In this document: positions 23,190 through 35,338 of the stretch, piece after piece
Numbering within the stretch: position 1 is the first letter of the stretch
Layout: each line of letters begins with the position of its first letter
NCBI GenBank assembly: GCA_007258455.2
Contig: VDFB02252616.1
Coordinates: 120,192,552 to 120,256,551, forward strand
Origin: Sequoia sempervirens
Lineage: Eukaryota > Streptophyta > Pinopsida > Cupressales > Cupressaceae
Length of the DNA stretch: 64,000 bases
Direction: 5' to 3'
Program-made: the position numbers and the translations under genes
The notes under the pieces: model-generated
Seen by the model: only the letters and a program-made list of their open reading frames with translations
What the model was told of the DNA's origin: nothing
Database searches by the model: none

Positions 23190-23910
23190 ATTTTTGTAAA
23201 AGTGACTTATGTCACTTATTGTAACTAAAGGTTAGAAATTGAAGGGAAAGTGATAAAAATCCTAACCAAATAAGGTTTATTATTTTCTAAACCATTGTAT
23301 TTCAAAAAGGTAGTTATTAGGTAGTTAGTAGGTGGTTAATAGTTACTTATCAGGAAAAGCCTCTAAATACAAGGCTATTTCAAATGTAAAGGGGACTCTT
23401 ACCGAAGAGGGAAAACATTTAAGACTTTGCAAAGAGGTTGTATCAGGGCTTTTGGTTTGACACTTTGTACTTAAGAGGTTTTTGGAATTGTATAATTTCA
23501 GAAAGATACTAAGGAATGCATTTGGTTCGTACGTCCTAAATGTGTTTTGAATTTTTATTGCTGATTTCTCGTATATTAAATTGGCAATCCCTTTGTGTAA
23601 TTGTGGAATCCATTGGTCATTTATATGTGATTGATGAAACATAAGCATACCCTAGCATCTTGGTTTGAACATGCTAAGGTAACTTGTTTCCTTGTATGTT
23701 GAAATTTGTTATCTTTCTTTCATCATTATTGCATATCAAACCATATTTCGTGATATCAGATAAACCCACTTTCGCAATTTGTCATGCGTTGTGAAATCTT
23801 AGTTGGTATTTGTAGGTCTACTATTGGGGTTTCTTTCGTTCATTTTCCTTTAGTTTTTCCCTTTCGCCTTTATGTGCTTTCAGGTTAAAAGTACACAAAT
23901 TAAAAACACC
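23190..23910 (+). other. LTR-like non-coding stretch
   Basis: AT-rich sequence with a palindrome (aagtgac-ttat-gtcactt, about 23199-23216) and a TATA-like ctctaaatac at about 23361. The arrangement recalls a plant Copia LTR, but I found no matching second copy and no target duplication. The continuation to 24231 has no recognised gene. Confidence 0.25.
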
Positions 23911-24231
23911 CCTATCATATGAGAAAGCTGCCCCTCTCAAACGAAGAGGAAGATTGTTGTTTCACAAGCAATCTCTCCAACTGTTGGAGTGTTATTGCCA
24001 CTTTCCATTGGGCGAATCAAGTATCATTTGAGGTGCCAATCCGCTTACCAACAAATCCAAACTCATATTTCTATGCCTTCCCCTCCAAGTGTGGTGCTGG
24101 AATCAAAAGGGTCCAATCTTGGTCAATTTGTACCTCCCATTATCATTATACCTCCAAGTATAACACCCAAATCCAGGAGTCAAGTCATGGTCAAAAGTAA
24201 CTCCCAAATGGCCAAAAATAGTTAACTGGGG

Positions 24232-24563
24232 TGTAATGTCCCAAGCCAAAACAATAATGCAAATTTGATTCTTAACCTTCCACAAACACTTATTAGTTGG
24301 ATAAGAACACTATCAGGACCTAGTATTCAATCAAATCTTAGACAACTTGGATTAAAAATTACATGTTTATGCATCAGCAATATCATTACATTTCAAACAG
24401 CAAATGACAAACATAATTCCCGATCTTCTTATTACAATGAACAATAAATAACAAGTGTAAATCCCAATCTCTTTCTTATTACAATAATCACTATATTACA
24501 TTCAAATGGTTCTACAATATCAGTAACTACAACAACTCATACCAACAGCAATGACAAAACAGA
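24232..24563 (-). repeat. Ty3-B 3' LTR, left part (split by Ty3-A)
   Basis: Starts TGTAATGTCCC, the same start as other Ty3-type LTRs here. It is interrupted at 24563 by Ty3-A and resumes at 32199 after the acaga duplication, ending gacataaca at 32865. Joined length is about 1 kb. It adjoins the minus-strand Ty3-B pol tail. Confidence 0.65.
24559..24563. repeat. Target-site duplication of Ty3-A, left copy
   Basis: acaga at 24559-24563 is repeated at 32199-32203, directly outside the two LTRs. Confidence 0.9.
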
Positions 24564-25944
24564 TGTAAGAGTCCAGGTGACTCTCTGCCCAAACCCTAAC
24601 TGAAGATACTGGTTTTTGAGAGTTTTGTGTTTTTTTGTGTTTTTGAGGTTTTTGCATTGAACATGAAAAGCTGCGATTTTACTATAAAAATGCTAAAAAA
24701 ATCACAATAAATCTAAATGCAATGAATAAGCTTTGATATTGCTCAGAGAAGGTAGGCGCATATGTTTATTGAATATCCAGAGCATTTACAATATCAAAAT
24801 TTGACATATGAATGAAATATGAATTTTATTTTCAAAAACCTGATTTCCCTTGCAGCCGCCTGAAAGAATGATGAGATGGTACGGCTAACATGAATCTCCC
24901 AGCACAGGACCAAAAGAAATCTTCAAAAACCCCAGGCGCACTAAATGCAACTGACAGATGCTGAGAACCAAAGGCGTTTCACTTGCAATAAAAAGTACGG
25001 CCTTCCAGCAGTAGTACGGCCTGTACCAGCAGCAATAATGAATACAGTACGGCCCAATGAAAAGGATGCCAGATCTCTGTGAAAACAATCTCTGATAGGT
25101 CGCCCCTGTTAACTGATGAAGTAACTCTGAATATCCTTCCTGAAATCGATTCAATATGATCAACTGCAACTTTTGAATGAAGCCACCAAGTAGACAATCT
25201 TCAACTGGTATTGCACAGTCTCAGTATGCCAGATTCTGAAGAGGTATCGTTCTCCAAAATCGTTCGTCTGCTGAAACCCTAGGTTTTGCAAACTTCAATG
25301 CTCAGAGCAAATAGAAGACAAATTGAATAATCAAATCATAAGAGTTCGATTCGTCTTTTCCTGTGAATATATAGCTCCTTGGAAAAATTCGACCCAATGA
25401 CTCTTTTTAATAATCATTTAATTAAATGATTAAATTCGTCCCTTTTGACTTAGGAACAAAATAATAATTAAATGGCGTCTCATTAATGAATAATAATAAT
25501 TCATTATATCAAATATCTCACTTTATTATAAGTATAATAAATACTTTATAATACGCCCTTTTAATTAAATATTTAAATAATTAATAAAGTGACTTTAATA
25601 TAAAGTCAAAAATATTAATTATTCATTAAACCATTAAATACTCCATTATTTGTCCATCTGACCGTCAAACTGATGAACTGGGTCGACTCTGAACTAAACA
25701 GCTGAACCAAAGCCTCGCCTAAAAATAGCAATTTTTCCGTCAACCACTTTCTAAAAATAGAAAGTCTCAAAACTACCCCGGCGATTCCACAAGGCCCAAA
25801 TCCTGAAACAACCGCAGAATAATGAAGCTCCAACACCGTAACTCATTTCTAAATGATCCTTCCTCAGACACATCCGCCCACGTAGATCGAAATAATAGGC
25901 TAACCATTATTACATCTGTACCGCTGCCTAGAATGGACATCACA
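24564..25944 (-). repeat. Ty3-A 3' LTR
   Basis: 1381 bp. The first 1 kb (plus coordinates) is nearly identical to the partner LTR, while the last 300 bp differ by many small indels and substitutions. It contains an imperfect palindrome ctttctaaaaatagaaag at about 25747-25764. Confidence 0.92.
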
Positions 25945-25965
25945 GTCATTTCTCCTCAAATTGCT
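25945..25965 (-). other. Ty3-A polypurine tract
   Basis: The reverse complement, tttgaggagaaatgac, is purine-rich and abuts the 3' LTR start on the minus strand. Confidence 0.6.
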
Positions 25966-26458
25966 TGTCCTCAAGCAATCTCAACTCGATGCCGTGAAAA
26001 TCTCCGACTCCCATGTATATCCCTTTAACTGCAAAATCTCTCCACTTGATCGATATTCCCGACACCAAGGTGTCTCTCTCTCATATCGAGGGATGGCCTC
26101 GTGTACCAGTATCAATTTCCCTTCGCCATCAAGGGCTGGGCGTGAACCCGAGAGGGTATCACATACGAATCTACCGCCTTTTCAGCGGTAAAACGCGGAA
26201 ACACATTGTGAACCTACTATCACCGGGCAAGTCTAACTCATATAATTTTAATTACCGACAACACGAAAATGGTCATAATAACGAGGCTTCAGCCTTCTCA
26301 CTCTAATTTCGCAGAGTAGACCGAATTTTATACGGGCCGCACACATAAGCAAGTACACCTACATCAAAGGAACGCCAACCTCTTCGACGATAATGGGCTT
26401 TTTGTTGATTCCCCTGCGTTCACTGGATATTGTCTCTGAGAGACCTCAAAATGTCCTG

Positions 26459-27010
26459 CTAACTCTGTATCATATCCCCTGCACTCGGCACTCTGCTATC
26501 ACTCAATATCAAGTCCAAAAGGTTGGGCGCCTCATACCCATACAAAGCCATGAAGGGTGTCATCTGTATCGTCATGTGGTGAGTCGAGTTATAGCAATAC
26601 TCGCACAAGTATATCCACCTCACCCAAGCTCTCTGCTGTCCAGCTATGTAATTGCGTAAGTAACCTTCCACCCACTTATTGACAATCTCCGTCTGTCCGT
26701 CTGTCTGCGAATGGTAGCTGGTACTCAGTGTCAGTTCGGTCCCATAGAGCCTGAACAACTCTAGCCAAAAGTTGCTCATGAACCGACCGTTCGTACCGAC
26801 TATCGGGTCTCGGTAAACTCCATGCAACCGAATAATCAAGAAAAGCTTCAAAGTAGTCAAGGGATGTCGCGGAAAGTAGTAGTAATCGGGAAGAAGTGTG
26901 CGTATTTAGTCAACCGATCAACCACTATGTAGATGCAATCTTTACCCTGGGCTTTCGGCAAACCCGCGATAAAGTCCATCGATAAACACTCCCACTCCTC
27001 GGGCCGTATC
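26459..27010 (-). pseudogene. Ty3-A integrase, broken
   Basis: On the minus strand from about 27000 the sequence gives ECLSMDFIAGLPKAQGKDCI and DRLTKYAHFFPIT, holding the first catalytic Asp. After a frame break at about 26860 the open frame to 26459 gives DPIVGTNGRFMSNFWLELF and TSYHSQTDGQTEIVNKWVEG, holding the catalytic Glu. Integrase inserts the element DNA. The tail at about 26050-26170 (GKLILVHEAIPRYERE) looks like the start of a chromodomain-type C-terminus but is out of frame. Small indels are unusually dense from 25650 to 27300. Confidence 0.85.
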
Positions 27011-27298
27011 TAAGTGCGCTGGAGCAAACCAAACAGATAAGTGTGTCTCGCTTGTCTCAATAAGTAAACGTAACACTTCTTGAACATACCTGTACCATCG
27101 CTTTCAGCCTTCCAAGTAAACTGCTCTCAACTTCAAAGTATATAGTTTTGAAGTAGCCGGATGGCTCCGCTATAGGAAGATCGCGGAAAGGCTTCAAATC
27201 AGAAGCTCTCAACTCAAAATCGTGAATCAAGAAATCTGCCTCCTTTGTGTCGATCAAGTCATCTATTAAGCAATGGTAATTATCCCGCCTCATACATG

Positions 27299-28201
27299 CT
27301 AGAGGCTCCATGGGTCCTTAGTGTTACTCGCGAATGATCCGATGCTTCCACCTTCCGAGATTCGGTATATGGTATCTGGAATCAGGTCTACGGTGGCGCC
27401 GCCTACAACATTCTGCTTCCCCTTAATGAAGGTGATATCAAAGTCATACGACTGCAGTTTGCTGACCCATTTTTGCTGTCTCTCATTCAGGTCTCGCTGT
27501 CCAAGGAAGTGTTTCAGGCTATTATGGTCTGTACGAACACTGAATTTGCTGCCTACCAAGTATTGCCTGAACTTAGCCAAAGCATGCATAATGGCTAACA
27601 TCTCCTTGTCATAAATGTTGTAGAACCTCTCAGGACCCCTAAGCTTTCTGCTCTCAAAAGCAATAGGGTGTCGCTCCTGCATCAAAACGGCACCAATGCC
27701 CTCTCCTGAAGCATCGCAAAACAAATCAAATGACTTCGTAAAATCAGGCAATGCTAGCACTGGACATGAAGTCATGATCACCTTAAACCTGTCAAAGCAC
27801 TCCTGCGCCTATGGTGACCAAGTAAACGCCCCCTTCTTTGTCAAGTCAGTAAGGGGTGCAGCGTGACGTGAGAACCCACTAACAAACCTCCTGTATAAAG
27901 CACACAACCCAATGAAGCCCCTGAGCTGCGTAAGGTTCTCAGGTACCGGCCACTCAACTATCGCTCGAACCTTCTCAGGGTCCATACTCACTCCCTTGGC
28001 ACTGATGATGTGCCCCAAATACAACTCCTCCATACCGAGCTCACACTTGGATTCCTTGGCATAGAAAGACTCATCAGCCAAGATACCCAAAACTGCGTCT
28101 AAGTGAGCTAAATGCTCCTCCCATGACCTGCTATATACCAGAATGTCGTCAAAGAAGACCAATACAAATCTCCGCAGCTGAGAACTGAAAACCCTGTTCA
28201 T
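27299..28201 (-). pseudogene. Ty3-A reverse transcriptase C-terminal part and RNase H
   Basis: Begins at 28201 with [20 protein letters not shown]; the FFDDI segment is the polymerase catalytic motif (family YxDD position). It continues with the connection region (LGHIISAKGVSMDPEKVRAI). A TAG at about 27807 interrupts the frame, then RNase H follows with FCDASGEGIGAVLM, RFYNIYDKEMLAIMHALAKF and SVRTDHNSLKHFL, retaining the catalytic D-E-D residues. The end of RNase H is degraded. This frame is shifted relative to the upstream protease/RT frame because of the deletion at 28198. Confidence 0.9.
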
Positions 28202-29214
28202 AGTAGCCTGAAAGCGGTTTTCTCAATATCCTGCTCCCTCATCTGAATCTGGTGGTACCCGGACCTCAAATCAATCTTCGTGAAGAAGATAGCACCGTGT
28301 AACTCATCAATCAACTCATCGATGCGTGGTATAGGGTACCTGTTCTTAATTGTCCTCTTGTTGAGCTGTCGGTAGTCTATGCACATCCAAAGTGATCCAT
28401 CCTTCTTCTTCACCAATACAACCAATGAAGCAAAAGGTGACTTGCTAGGTCTAATGTGTCCCATAGCTAACAGCTCATTGATGGTCTTCTCTATCTCATC
28501 CTTGAGTCGTTTCGGATGCCTGTAAGGTGTGATCATAACGGGCTTTGCGCCCTCCTCCAACTCAATGATATGCTTCGTGCCTCTGTCTGGAGGTCTACCA
28601 GGTGGAATGTCACTAAACACTTTGGAGTGTTTAGTCCTCAATATCTGAATGTCGGGGTGGTACTCACCCTTCTGCTGCTCCTGCTGGGCTGGCATCAACA
28701 TGCACTCTGCTGCCCAGTCAACCATATCATGACGAATGAGCCTCTCCATCCGCCTGAATGAAACCATCCTCAGATTACTGTCTCGAATAGCCTTGATGAC
28801 ATGAGGTCTCCCATCAACCTTAAACTTCATCTCCATGTCACACAAATTGAGTGTGAACTCACCCAAATCGTGCAACCATGCCATCCCTAACACCACATCA
28901 GTATCTCCCATATTAACAACATAGAATTCAGTCTTGAATTCATAGTTGTTCAGTCGCATCGGAAGATCAGTAATCTTTCGGTCACATTTGAGGGTGTACC
29001 CATCCACCACCTTGACTCGGATACCCTCAAACTCCTCTGTCTGAATACCACGTCTCTCTACTAACCGTGCATCAATGAAATTATGTGTGGCACCCATGTC
29101 CAATAACGTGATCACCTTCTGACCTGCTAGAAGCCCGCAAAGCCTAAATGACCCATCTCTCTGAAGGCTAGTCAAGTGTGCTTCCTGTAGCTTCCTTCCT
29201 CCTTCGTTTTCACC
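28198..29214 (-). pseudogene. Ty3-A protease and reverse transcriptase N-terminal part
   Basis: The open frame from 29175 gives [20 protein letters not shown], the aspartic protease active-site segment with Met in place of the usual Ser or Thr after the Asp. The linker follows, then the RT finger and palm start ([40 protein letters not shown]). It ends abruptly at TAFRLL and a stop. The next RT block (beyond 28201) begins about 25 residues further along the family alignment, so a short in-gene deletion has removed part of the palm and shifted the frame. Confidence 0.9.
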
Positions 29215-29277
29215 CTAATTTTCAGACCTGTCATCATCTGAATGCTCGGAATCAGCTTGCTGGTCTGACAGATCAGA

Positions 29278-30726
29278 TTACTCTTCGCCCTCATAAAACC
29301 ATTCCATCTGATTATTTTTGACCTTGGGACGAAGTGGACATACATGTTTTTCATCGTAGGGTGCCTTGCACCAGAAACACAACTTTTTCTTCCGCAAGTC
29401 GTTCAGTGTTTCTTTGTCAAAGGGTGGTGCATTCTGTCTCTTAGGATCCGGTTGATCCCTCCTCCTGTCAAAGGGTCTATTCCTATCAAAAGACCTATTA
29501 GGCCTCGTGTAGGGTGTCGAACCTGAAGTGAACTTGCTGCGAGGTGCTGCAAGCTCCATGTTCTGCGCCTTCCTCATGGCTTCCTGAAGGGTGGGAGGAT
29601 CGAATGCCTTGACCCAACCTCTCATAGGCTCTGTCAAACCCTCGACGAAGAGTATAACAAGTCTCCGCTCTGAGATGCCTGTCACCATGACTACAACCTT
29701 CTGAAACTCACTGACATACGCATCCAAGCTACCTGTCTGTCTGAGCTGAGCTAGCTCTCTGAAGTAGAGTTCTGGATCTTTCTTATCAAAACGCTCTATG
29801 AGCCTGCTAGTGAACTCCTGGTAGGTAGTAACTGCATGATGGCCAAGTGTGTACATGCCATGATGCCACCAATCATGCGCCAGCCCATCAAGATGCAAAG
29901 TAGCAAACTTAATGGCCTCGTCCTCCTGCATAGGTCTCAATGATAGATAGTTGTCCAGTTTCTGGACCCACGACCTCGCTGATGTCTTATCAGACCCATC
30001 AAAGTATGGCAAGGTGATTTTGCTGACTGCGTACTGCAAGTCCCTGTTCACCTGTGGCTGTGGCTACTGATGCTGAGGAGCTCTACGGTCAAATCTGCCT
30101 CCTCCTCTAGGTTTATGTACATCCATAAACTCATGAAAAGATAATGCCTGCCTGATCTCAGGTGCCAATGATAGGTAATCACCGAGAAACCTAGTCACAT
30201 CTGCTACTGACATGCCATTATGCGGCTGAAACTCCTAATGCTGCCCCTGCTGCTCTGCCTCCGGAGTCGGAGGTGGGGTCTCTCTGGGTAAGAATGTAGG
30301 CTGTCCAGGCCTACGCTCATGGTAGATCGGTGATGGCTGTCGTGGTGCTAATGCCAAAGGCTGGTCCACCCCTACAGTCCTGCTCGACTGTCTGATCTGA
30401 ATATAATGTGGCTGTGATGGAGTACACTGCCTAATAGTGCCCATCAACTGGGACATCATGTCCATCATGTTATCATGCCTGCGTCTGAACTCCTCATCAG
30501 TAATGTCGCCCTCTGCATGTGCTTTCCCTGAATCCCTAAGTGTCTCTGTAGGAATCTCACGGTCTGCCATCAGGGTTGCAACACTGTTCTCGCTGCTGTT
30601 GGAGCTAGATCTGTGAATACCCAATACTCCTGACACTGTCTCACCTTCAGGAATAGGTGGACCTGTCCAATCCTCGGCTCTACCTGTTCCTGTACCCTTG
30701 GTATAATGAATGATGTCTCTACTCAT
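29278..30726 (-). pseudogene. Ty3-A gag (capsid and zinc knuckle), with stops
   Basis: The first ATG after the primer site is at 30726 (MSRDIIHYTKGTGTGRAEDW). The frame runs through a Pro/Gln-rich region, a TAG at 30235-30237, a second TAG at about 30064, and then the capsid core (KITLPYFDGSDKTSARSWVQ, LHLDGLAHDWW, FVEGLTEPMRGWVKAF). It ends with a knuckle-type CFWCKAPYDEKHVC and a TAA at 29278. The stops lie in one continuous frame, so this was one polyprotein frame with the protease. Gag forms the particle that carries the RNA. Confidence 0.9.
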
Positions 30727-30798
30727 GAAAAAGCAACTAAAAAGCACTCTGTATTCTGAAAAAGCAACTAAAAAAGCACAGGATGGCAGGAAATCTGT

Positions 30799-30810
30799 GC
30801 TCTGATACCA
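30799..30810 (-). other. Ty3-A primer-binding site
   Basis: The reverse complement is TGGTATCAGAGC, a perfect match to the plant initiator Met-tRNA primer site, one base inside the 5' LTR. Confidence 0.93.
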
Positions 30811-30811
30811 C

Positions 30812-32198
30812 TGTAGGAGTCCAGGTGACTCTCTGCCCAAACCCTAACTGAAGATACTGGTTTTTGAGAGTTTTGTGTTTTTTTGTGTTTTTGAGGTTTT
30901 TGCATTGAACATGAAAAGCTACGATTTTACTATAAAAATGCTAAAAAAATCACAATAAATCTAAATGCAATGAATAAGCTTTGATATTGCTCAGAGAAGG
31001 TAGGCGCATATGTTTATTGAATATCCAGAGCATTTACAATATCAAAAGTTGACATATGAATGAAATATGAATTTTTTTTTCAAAAACCTGATTTCCCTTG
31101 CAGCCGCCTGAAAGAATGATGAGATAGTACGGCTAACATGAATCTCCCAGCACAGGACCAAAAGAAATCTTCAGAAACCCTAGGCGCACTAAATGCAACT
31201 GACAGATGCTGAGAACCAAAGGCGTTTCACTTGCAATAAAAAGTACGGCCTTCCAGTAGTAGTACGGCCTATACCAGCAGCAATAATGAATACAGTACGG
31301 CCCAATGAAAAGGATGCCAGATCTCTGTGAAAACAATCTCTGATAGGTCGCCCCTGTTAACTGATGAAGTAACTCTGAATATCCTTCCTGAAATCGATTC
31401 AATATGATCAACTGCAACTTTTGAATGAAGCCACCAAGTAGACAATCTTCAACTGGTATTGCACAGTCTCAGTATGCCAGATTCTGAAGAGGTATCGTTC
31501 TCCAAAATCGTTCGTCTGCTGAAACCCTAGGTTTTGCAAACTTCAATGCTCAGAGCAAATAGAAGACAAATTGAATAATCAAATCATAAGAGTTCGATTT
31601 GTCTTTTCCTGTGAATATATAGCTCCTTGGAAAAATTCGACCCAATGACTCTTTTTAATAATCATTTAATTAAATGATTAAATTCGTCCCTTTTGACTTA
31701 GGAACAAAATAATAATTAAATGGCGTCTCATTAATGAATAATAATAATTCATTATATCAAATATCATCACTTTATTATAAAGTATAATAAATACTTTATA
31801 ATACGCTCTTTTAATTAAATATTTAAATAATTAATAAAGTGACTTTACTATAAAGTCAAAAAATATTAATTATTCATTAAACCATTAAATACTCCATTAT
31901 TCCTCCATCTGACCGTCAAACTAATGAACTGGGTCGACTCTGAGCTAAACAGCTGAACCAGGTGCCCTGCCCAAAATAGCAGCTTCTGCCTGTCCGACTT
32001 TCTAAAAATAGAAAGTCTCTGAAAAACCACCCTGAAGGATTCTGCGAAGGCCCAACCTGAAACAACTGCAACAATGAAGCTCCAGAACACTGGGTAACTG
32101 CCTCAAATGATCCTCTGCACACATCTGTCAGCCTACGGGGATCGAAATAATAGGCTAACCACATATCCAGCTGCGCTGCCTAGGATGGGGACATCACA
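30812..32198 (-). repeat. Ty3-A 5' LTR
   Basis: 1387 bp, flanked outside by acaga (32199-32203). It carries the palindrome ctttctaaaaatagaaag at about 31999-32016, followed by tctctgaaaa. Confidence 0.93.
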
Positions 32199-32865
32199 AC
32201 AGATCAATACAATGTGGCTTAAATCCATGTCCAATGAAGCTCAAATACAAACTTTGTATGAGATTGTCCTCTGAAACCACTAGAATTTTTGTCCTAGGAT
32301 TCCCACACTTGAACACAAGTGCTCAAAATGGATTCTAAAAGAAATTTGGTTAAGTGTAGATGATGCTCCCAAATGAAAAACATTTGCTCTTTTATATTCT
32401 TCACAAATAAAATAAGTCAGCCACTAAGCACACCCACATCTTCAAATTCAAACAGCGATCATTGGCAAGAAGGATTCCACTTTGAAAGTTATGGCATCAA
32501 AAATAGGCTACTAGAAACAATACGGCACATGCTAGGAAGTTAGGAGGGGAAAGGAAACATGGGCAGAAATATCAGGGATCGAGGGTTGGCTATACCACAA
32601 GACTCAAACTACAAGTCAAGACATTGAGTAATGGGCATGTCCATAAGGGCAAGTCCAAAAGTCCGACAAAGACAATGATGGGGCACAGGATAGATGGAAG
32701 GCATGACACGATGGAGAAGTTCGAAACTTTAACAAGAAGGGAAAAGCGGAGTTGGAAGAAAAGCCATGCTCAAGAAGGGAAAACACACAACAGACAAAAA
32801 AAGGGAAGACACAAGTAAAAACCTAATATGTATAGACTTAGATTGATTGGAAACAAGACATAACA
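32199..32865 (-). repeat. Ty3-B 3' LTR, right part
   Basis: Starts with the second copy of the acaga duplication and ends gacataaca at 32865, the TG...CA partner of the start at 24232. A purine-rich strip (reverse complement cttgagtggagcgact) abuts it, as expected of a polypurine tract next to a minus-strand 3' LTR. No ORF of its own. Confidence 0.6.
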
Positions 32866-33710
32866 AGTCGCTCCACTCAAGATTGCTTATCCTCAAGCAA
32901 TTGCAGGTTTGGATGTTCCATTATCTATGGACCTTCCCAAGTTGCATCCTTCATTGGAAGATCTTTCTAGCAAATCAAGTACTACTTGGTGCTTTTGTTT
33001 CTCAACTTCCTCTCTCTTACATCCATCACTGCTTCGGGAATCAAAGCCAACTTACCATCCTCATCAATCAAAGACGACTCATCCAAAGGTTCTATATATT
33101 TTCCAAGCACCTTTTTGAGGCAAGACAAATGAAAAACATTATGTATATTGCTTCCCTCTTGCAACTCCAACTCATAGATCACTTTACCAATCATATTCAA
33201 AATTATGTAAGGCTAGTAGAGAAGCGGTTTGATCTTTTCTAACTCACTTTCCTTCAAGGAAGATTGCTTGTATCGCTGCAATCCCACAAAAACCATGTCT
33301 CCAATATCAAATGTTTTCTCAATTCTATGACGGTCTACATACATCTTTTGTTCGTTTTCAACCTAATGTAGATTATTCTTGAGTGACTTCAGAATGTCTT
33401 GGCTTTGTTTGATCACATCACTTGCTCCCAATACCTTGGTATCCGCTAGAATGAGATCAATGAAGCTTTGGGCTTCATTACTTGTACAAGGCCAAGAATG
33501 GTGTCATCTTGACTAACATGTGGTGGGCAATGTTGTAACAATGATCCCCCAAGTAGAGCCATTTGATCCAAGTCTTTTGCTGATTAGCAACATAAATTCT
33601 CAAATAACCTTCCACCCATGTTGGGGGTGAGCTCGATTCCTACCAAAAGGAAGAGCTCTTTCCAAAACAAATTCATGAAACAACTCTCTATCACTCATGA
33701 TGCTCTTGGG
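32866..33710 (-). pseudogene. Ty3-B pol tail: integrase C-terminal region and chromodomain-like end
   Basis: The minus-strand frame at 33200-32982 reads GKVIYELELQEGSNIHNVFH, then PEAVMDVRERKLRNK, and after a stop the next codons give KDLPMKDATWEGP and a tail ending in LLEDKQ. This is the end of a chromovirus-type Ty3 polyprotein; the chromodomain-like segment is thought to steer integration. The part up to 33710 is integrase C-terminal sequence with many stops. The Copia element interrupts it at 33711, and it resumes at 39568. Confidence 0.8.
33706..33710. repeat. Target-site duplication of the Copia element
   Basis: ttggg at 33706-33710 is repeated at 39563-39567, directly outside the two LTRs. 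Confidence 0.93.
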
Positions 33711-34320
33711 TGTTGATGTGTAGCCGCGGGCCTCATACTTCCAGCAGCAGTATTTAATAAGCAATAAATAAATATAGCCGATTTGGCTATTTATTTATTG
33801 GAGACATTATTGTGAAGAGGCACTTCACTTAAATATTAAATAATATTTTGTTAATGTGGTCGACTTCATTTTGATATTCGCCACCTTTCATGTGAGACAC
33901 AACCATTCATTGATGGCTGACCTTTCATCCTTGAAGGGTCATGTTGATTAGCTATTACCTCATCGAAGTGTATATAAGGGAGGCACTGCTCTCTTTCATA
34001 ATCATCCATTCTATTCATTTCAAGACAAGTGCGAATTCATCTACAGCAAAGAGTTCAATATTTACCTTCATAGAGATCAATATCATTCAAGGAGTTCGAT
34101 ATTATTGTTTGAGATTGCATCAAGTGTGGTGCTGATTAATTCGGCCTTGTATTGGCCTCTTGTAAAAGCGAATTGCTTTCCATTATTCAATATATAAGAG
34201 ATATATTGTTGCTGGGTTTTTCGCCCTCAAGTTGGAGGGTTTTCCCAGGGTATATGCTGTGTCAAATTGTTTAAAATTGTTCTATATCTACTTATTTAAT
34301 TTCTAATCTTAAAACTAACA
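33711..34320 (+). repeat. Copia 5' LTR
   Basis: 610 bp, TGTTGATGTG to AACTAACA. Near-identical to the 3' LTR except for a 13-bp indel (tttgttattggag only in the 3' copy, about 39283-39295) and scattered substitutions, which suggests a fairly recent insertion. Confidence 0.95.
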
Positions 34321-34332
34321 TGGTATCAGAGC
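34321..34332 (+). other. Copia primer-binding site
   Basis: TGGTATCAGAGC, perfect initiator Met-tRNA primer site, directly after the LTR. Confidence 0.95.
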
Positions 34333-34422
34333 GGGTTTCAGCAAGATCATGATCAGATTTATATAAGCAGCATTATCTTCCTCTCTCATTCTCATCTTTG
34401 TGTGTCTATCTTATCTACGAAA

Positions 34423-35338
34423 ATGGTGAACAGACTTAAGGTTGAAGATAGACTCAATGGTGCCTCTAACTTCACCTCTTGGAAGTTTATAGTTCTTATT
34501 GCATTGGAAGAGAATGATATTATCGAGTTCATGGAGAACGAGGTACCTGAACCTTCCGATGAGACTGAGAAGACACAATGGAGGAAGAATGGCACAAAGG
34601 CCAAGAAAATATTGATTGATTCTGTGAAGGATCACCTTGTGCCTATTATCTCCAAGTTGAAGACAGCGAGAGAGATGTTCAAGACTTTGGAGGGACTATA
34701 TGAGATCAATAACACTAGTAGAGCTCTTGCATTGAGGCAACAGCTTCATCACATCAAGATGGCAAAAGGAGATTCAATCATCTCCTTCTCCATGAAGTTC
34801 ACTGAGTCGAGAGATCAGCTTTGTGCCATTGGTAATATGGTTGATGATCAAGACTTAGTCATGTTGGACAATTAACGGTCTTCCTCAATCTTGGGAATCA
34901 TTTATCCAAGGTATCAGTGGAAGATCAAAGCTACCAAAGTTTGATCGTCTTAGAGCAGATTGTATTCAAGAGGAATCAAGATTGGCAGCAAGAGGAAATG
35001 GATGAAGTTCTAACAATGAAGACAATCATGTACTTGCTGCTCAAACATCAAAGAGGAAAGGAAGAGAAGGAAGGAAAGGCAATTTCAAGAGGAATAGAGA
35101 CAGAAGATCGGATGCTACTCCTGAATCTAAGAAGAAGAAAGATCTCTCCCATATACAGTGCTTCAGATGTGACAAGTTTGGTCACTATGCTAGAGATTGT
35201 GCAACAAGACCAAAGCAGCATGCTTCTACTGCGAATGTGGGAGATGTCTCTCCTTAGAAGGACTCAAGAGATAATTCAAGTGGATTTCTATTTATCTCAG
35301 CCCTATCAAGCAATGTTCCAACCGATAGCAGTACATGG
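34423..35338 (+). pseudogene. Copia gag, frameshifted
   Basis: The first ATG after the primer site is at 34423 (MVNRLKVEDRLNGASNFTSW), the usual Copia gag start, followed by a UBN2-type capsid region to the stop at 34873-34875. That stop comes from a single-base frame change. Reading on in the frame of the later protease gives the rest of gag, interrupted by one TGA at 35003-35005, then a perfect CX2CX4HX4C zinc knuckle (CFRCDKFGHYARDC) at about 35159-35200. The gag-pol frame then continues straight into the protease. Confidence 0.92.

Larger units (their letters stand above)
24564..32198 (-). mobile_element. Ty3-A: complete-length minus-strand Ty3/Gypsy LTR retrotransposon, coding-defective
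   Basis: Two LTRs (24564-25944 and 30812-32198) with TGTA...CACA ends, a 5-bp duplication acaga, primer site at 30799-30810 and a polypurine tract against the left LTR. Between them, on the minus strand, lie gag, protease, reverse transcriptase, RNase H and integrase in Ty3 order. Defects include four in-frame stops in gag-pro, a deletion in reverse transcriptase, a stop before RNase H and several frameshifts in integrase. It is inserted in the LTR of Ty3-B. It could move only with proteins made by relatives. Confidence 0.93.

Noticed and set aside
22940..23190. Continuation of the decarboxylase gene beyond its last recognisable block
   Set aside because: The translation in all three frames stops matching the family after the KEVRKC segment; stops are frequent.
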